From a virus, in the IMG/VR virus record IMGVR_UViG_3300021964_000498, positions 1 to 24,824 of that record: DNA of 24,824 nt, one strand, 5' to 3'. Below the pieces are notes generated by a model. That model was not told where the DNA came from and did not search any database. It was given only the letters and a program-made list of their open reading frames with translations. Below, piece by piece: positions 22,492 to 24,824 of the stretch. Positions within the stretch are counted from its first letter, which is position 1. Each line of letters begins with the position of its first letter. The position numbers and the translations under genes are program-made.

Positions 22492-23216
22492 AGTTTTTTT
22501 ATTGTGTTAGTTCTAAAGCAGTAGTTATCAGCTTGCAGCAGTCGTGCCATCCACGCATTCATCAGTGCGTCGTTCTCGGTCATGCCTACATCTTCGTAGC
22601 ATTTCTTCACCACATCCCAATCGTATCCTTCTTTATCAAGTAGACGTTTGGCAGTGACAGCTCCCACTTTAGGTACACCACTGTATCCATCTGTTGCGTC
22701 ACCTGTAAGTGTTTGTATCAGGTGGTATCGGTCTGCGTCTTCCTGACTGACGTGATGCGTTTCGTCTTTGTTGAAGTCGTAGTAGATGCCCGGTACGCTT
22801 TTGAAGTCTTTGTCAATGGAGACGATAATCGTTTCCTCATCCATCTTTTTGTCCGTTGCCAGAATTGATATGACGTCATCAGCTTCTAAGTTCGGCCATA
22901 GTTGACCGTCCATTTCTTCTATTATCCACTTCTTTACTTGTTTTAATATGATAGGTAATCGACTCTTTGATCTGTTAGATTTGTAGTCAGGATTAAGAAT
23001 ACGACGATAGTTAGCACGATCAGTCAAAGCCATAACGATGTCGTCTGCTTGTAACTTCTCTTTGAACTGTTCGACGCGATTAACAATACGTGCTTTGGCT
23101 AGTGCCATGTCTGCGTGTACTGTCCACATCTCCTCCTTCCACTCAATTGATTCCTCGGCTATTACTGATGCTTCAAACGCTAACACGTCAGCATCAATCA
23201 ATAATGTTTTATTCAT
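22302..23216 (-). CDS. 5'-3' exonuclease (T7 gp6-like), C-terminal tail overprinted on next gene
   Basis: A 304-aa FLAP/5'-3' exonuclease. Visible parts are LLIDADVLAFEA (D8, D10), the arch-type NPDYKSNRSKSR (75-86), EADDVIS (111-117, two Asp for metals), SIDKDFKSVPG (133-143) and the helix-three-turn motif TGDATDGYSGVPKVGAVTAK (171-190). In T7 this enzyme degrades host DNA, removes RNA primers and supports recombination. The enzyme core appears to end at KLWTP (241-245). Residues 246-304 are read out of frame over the diphosphohydrolase gene and look unrelated to the family. GGAG about 10 nt before the ATG makes a good Shine-Dalgarno. The frame overlaps the nuclease gene by 8 nt. Confidence 0.9.
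   Translation of the reverse strand: MNKTLLIDADVLAFEASVIAEESIEWKEEMWTVHADMALAKARIVNRVEQFKEKLQADDIVMALTDRANYRRILNPDYKSNRSKSRLPIILKQVKKWIIEEMDGQLWPNLEADDVISILATDKKMDEETIIVSIDKDFKSVPGIYYDFNKDETHHVSQEDADRYHLIQTLTGDATDGYSGVPKVGAVTAKRLLDKEGYDWDVVKKCYEDVGMTENDALMNAWMARLLQADNYCFRTNTIKKLWTPRNYQTKDILKISPQVLDVTGTLDGDDPRLFLQSPYAVSPKDLKMAESFTETTTGEKDSR
22494..22500 (-). promoter_or_regulatory. Candidate -1 ribosomal frameshift site (A AAA AAA) at exonuclease/diphosphohydrolase junction
   Basis: The exonuclease frame reads ATA AAA AAA CTA TGG, so the seven A residues form an in-frame A_AAA_AAA slippery heptamer (codons 239-241). A -1 slip continues as ACT ATG GAC, which is exactly the frame of the DUF5664-type gene, joining it one codon before its ATG. 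The -1 frame has a stop (TAA) only a few codons upstream, so the overlap window opens just before this site. No clear upstream Shine-Dalgarno-like stimulator or strong nearby pseudoknot is seen; a small CACC-ACA-GGTG hairpin lies about 45 nt downstream. Confidence 0.5.
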
Positions 23217-23697
23217 AATATAGGCTCCAGTTGTCCTGCCATTTCTTGTACTTCGATGTACTGTCAGGTGCTGGGTTTAGTTTTACGGTTTTAGATTGTA
23301 TTTCATTTCTTGGTATCATCCACCACGTGTCTTCAGGCACAACATATATACCAACAACATCGATGTCGTGTGACATATAGTCTTTATTCTCACAACCAAC
23401 GGACGTGACACAGCTATAACAATTCCTAGCCGGAGTAGCCCGTGTGTTGGTTGCTTTGATTTGTACCTTTAGGGTTCCTGCTGGACACGTGACGATCATA
23501 TCCCACGGCATTGGTGTTACAGGTAGGTGTGGTTCAAAGTTCCGTTCCAAACATTCAGTGATAAACTTTTGTTCAGCTATTGCTCCTGTTCGCTGGGATG
23601 ATGAGGAAGGCATAGGTAGGTTGAGGTCAACAGTATCGTATAATTCTGCAACCTTCAAGTGCCAATCGTATTCAAGCTCTAGTGTGTCTGTGCCCAC
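23209..23697 (-). CDS. PD-(D/E)XK endonuclease
   Basis: A 162-aa protein with a GTG start at 23697 and a GGAG a few bases upstream; the start overlaps the polymerase stop region by 19 nt. Catalytic pattern: RTGAIAEQKFITECLERNF (E42), PMPWDMIVTCP (D66) and LKVQIKAT (Q79, K81), followed by DIDVVGIYVV and WWMIPRNEI strands. This is the layout of the small PD-(D/E)XK family related to intron-associated and archaeal Holliday-junction-type nucleases (PDDEXK_5-like). In T7 the endonuclease gp3 lies before the polymerase; here a nuclease lies after it and may provide the same resolvase and host-DNA-breaking function. A homing role is less likely because no intron is visible. Confidence 0.85.
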   Translation of the reverse strand: MGTDTLELEYDWHLKVAELYDTVDLNLPMPSSSSQRTGAIAEQKFITECLERNFEPHLPVTPMPWDMIVTCPAGTLKVQIKATNTRATPARNCYSCVTSVGCENKDYMSHDIDVVGIYVVPEDTWWMIPRNEIQSKTVKLNPAPDSTSKYKKWQDNWSLYYE

Positions 23698-24824
23698 GTC
23701 TCTCCAATCTTTGCTTCCCCGTCCAACATGACATTTAGTTTTAACTCTTTACCTGCACGTCGTATTGCATCCACTGCCAACTCACAAAACACACTTGCTT
23801 TGTCAGGTTGTACCTCTGCTTGGAACTCGTCGTGTACGTTAGCAACAAAGCTGTACTCTCTACCGTGTTGCCACTTCATTTGATTAAGACGAGTGAAGAG
23901 TTGAAGTAACGCTACCTTCATACACACAGCACCTGCTGATTGTAACAACATATTCAACGCAGCGTGTGGTGAACGAACAGGAAGTATGCGACCATCCAAC
24001 CCAGTCAGCTTGTTGCTTCGTTGTACTTTTTGTTGCACATCTGCTTGTAATCTTTTCAGTGCTGGTAGGTTACTCAAGAACTTACGCTTTAACATCTGTC
24101 CTTCTTTAGCACTACCACCCACGATCTCTCCAATCTTAGCGTCACCTGCTCCGTAAAGAAAGGCGTAGATAAATGTCTTAGCTTGGTCTCGTGTCTCCAG
24201 TCCTGCTGCTTTCTGATTCAGTGTGTGTATGTCTCCTTCGATAACTGTCTTAGCATATTCACCTCCGTCATAGTAAGCGAGGTAGTGGGCAAGCATTCGT
24301 AGTTCCAGTCCTGCTGCGTCACACCCGACTAACTTGTACCCGTCTCCTGCTTTAAACAGATCACGACATTCCTCTCCATACTCAGCACGACAAGCAGGTA
24401 CTTGAGCTACGTTAGGATTCTGATGGGTACAACGACCAGTGACTGCACCATTTGTGTTGACCCGTCCGTGTATCCGTCCGTTCTTTTGTAGCTTCAACCA
24501 CGCTTGATTACCCTCTGCTAATTGTCCTAACCTCTTGGTAACCAACAAGTAATCACACAACACCTCAGCAAACGGGTGCTCAATGCTACGCAGCACAGCT
24601 TCGTCTACCTTGGGTGTCTTAGCGTCAGGTTCTATCGGTAGTTCGTACCCTAAAGACGACAAGCGTTCAGCTATCTGCTGACGACTACCGGGATTGAACG
24701 GTACGGTCTTCGTCTTGTTAGCTAGTTTGACTGCGTCTTTGACTAATGTCTGCTTTAAGTTACGACTCTTCAGTTGTTTCTTTAGTTCCGTCTTGGTTGC
24801 AGCTGAGATTATTTCGAGTCCGTC
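23679..24824 (-). CDS. DNA polymerase, family A, T7 gp5-like (partial, N-terminus outside window)
   Basis: The last 381 codons of the gene; the frame is open to the window edge, with KTVPFNPGSRQQIAERL near the edge, so the apparent TTG start at 24662 is internal. This is the polymerase domain: VTGRCTHQNPNVAQVP (template and primer contact), motif A GCDAAGLELRMLAHY (about 24301-24335), motif B RDQAKTFIYAFLYGAGDAKI (about 24149-24194) and motif C VHDE (about 23828-23841). In motif B the residue matching E. coli Pol I Phe762 is Tyr, as in T7. The exonuclease domain would be upstream. It copies the phage genome, presumably with host thioredoxin. It is the first gene of the block seen here. Confidence 0.97.
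   Translation of the reverse strand, partial: DGLEIISAATKTELKKQLKSRNLKQTLVKDAVKLANKTKTVPFNPGSRQQIAERLSSLGYELPIEPDAKTPKVDEAVLRSIEHPFAEVLCDYLLVTKRLGQLAEGNQAWLKLQKNGRIHGRVNTNGAVTGRCTHQNPNVAQVPACRAEYGEECRDLFKAGDGYKLVGCDAAGLELRMLAHYLAYYDGGEYAKTVIEGDIHTLNQKAAGLETRDQAKTFIYAFLYGAGDAKIGEIVGGSAKEGQMLKRKFLSNLPALKRLQADVQQKVQRSNKLTGLDGRILPVRSPHAALNMLLQSAGAVCMKVALLQLFTRLNQMKWQHGREYSFVANVHDEFQAEVQPDKASVFCELAVDAIRRAGKELKLNVMLDGEAKIGETWAQTH

Noticed and set aside
23209-23697. Homing endonuclease of a group I intron
   Set aside because: The nuclease resembles intron-associated PD-(D/E)XK enzymes, but neighbouring genes are not interrupted in the window and it is a normal overlapping operon member.
24660-24662. 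TTG at 24662 as the start of the DNA polymerase
   Set aside because: The frame is open to the window edge and the upstream codons encode the conserved FNPGSRQQIAERL stretch, so the TTG is an internal Leu codon.

Overview
The window is a contiguous piece of a lytic, T7-like podovirus genome (autographivirus-type gene order). Every gene that can be supported lies on the minus strand, so transcription runs from the right end (24824) to the left end (1). The mix suggests a marine T7-like phage of the cyanophage/pelagiphage kind: a T7-type family A DNA polymerase, a gp6-type exonuclease, T7-type portal, scaffold, capsid, gp11, gp12 and internal virion proteins, T7-type fibre base, Mtd_N-like short fibres and a KGLYANI-type small basic protein. 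The base composition is moderately AT-rich. Host and exact genus cannot be read from the window. There are no tRNA, rRNA, CRISPR or transposon signatures.

Right end, about 24824-21290 (DNA metabolism). The 3' part of DNA polymerase is followed by a PD-(D/E)XK nuclease, a 5'-3' exonuclease, a dATP/dGTP diphosphohydrolase-like protein, a small cytosine-MTase-like protein and a 66-aa protein. These genes overlap or touch one another. The most striking point is the junction of exonuclease and diphosphohydrolase. The exonuclease frame runs 190 nt into the next gene, and an A AAA AAA slippery heptamer in the exonuclease frame sits just upstream of the next gene's ATG. A -1 slip there would fuse the two enzymes exactly.

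Middle right, about 21290-19110. A set of small proteins of unknown function (69, 105, 66 and 75 aa) surrounds a fibre-like protein with a LamG/concanavalin-type lectin domain. This set lies just ahead of the portal gene, away from the tail-fibre cluster.

Middle, about 19110-10380 (head and tail). The order is portal, scaffold, a lipoprotein with a C-terminal membrane anchor (the topology of a one-component spanin), a 40-aa membrane peptide, a leader of about 120 nt with two hairpins, major capsid protein, gp11 and gp12. The gp12 homologue is enlarged and carries repeated carbohydrate-binding-like modules. A gp13-like GNAT-fold protein follows.

Left, about 10380-1. Three internal virion proteins (gp14-, gp15- and very large gp16-like) are followed by three successive fibre genes: a T7 gp17-type base with an internally duplicated domain and two short Mtd_N-like fibres. 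A membrane-anchored coiled-coil protein and the start of a small basic protein come last. RNA polymerase, primase-helicase, terminase and endolysin are not in the window and probably lie outside it.

The genes form a replication and nucleotide-supply block that feeds into a complete virion-morphogenesis block. Candidate lysis genes appear in two places: between scaffold and capsid, and after the fibres.
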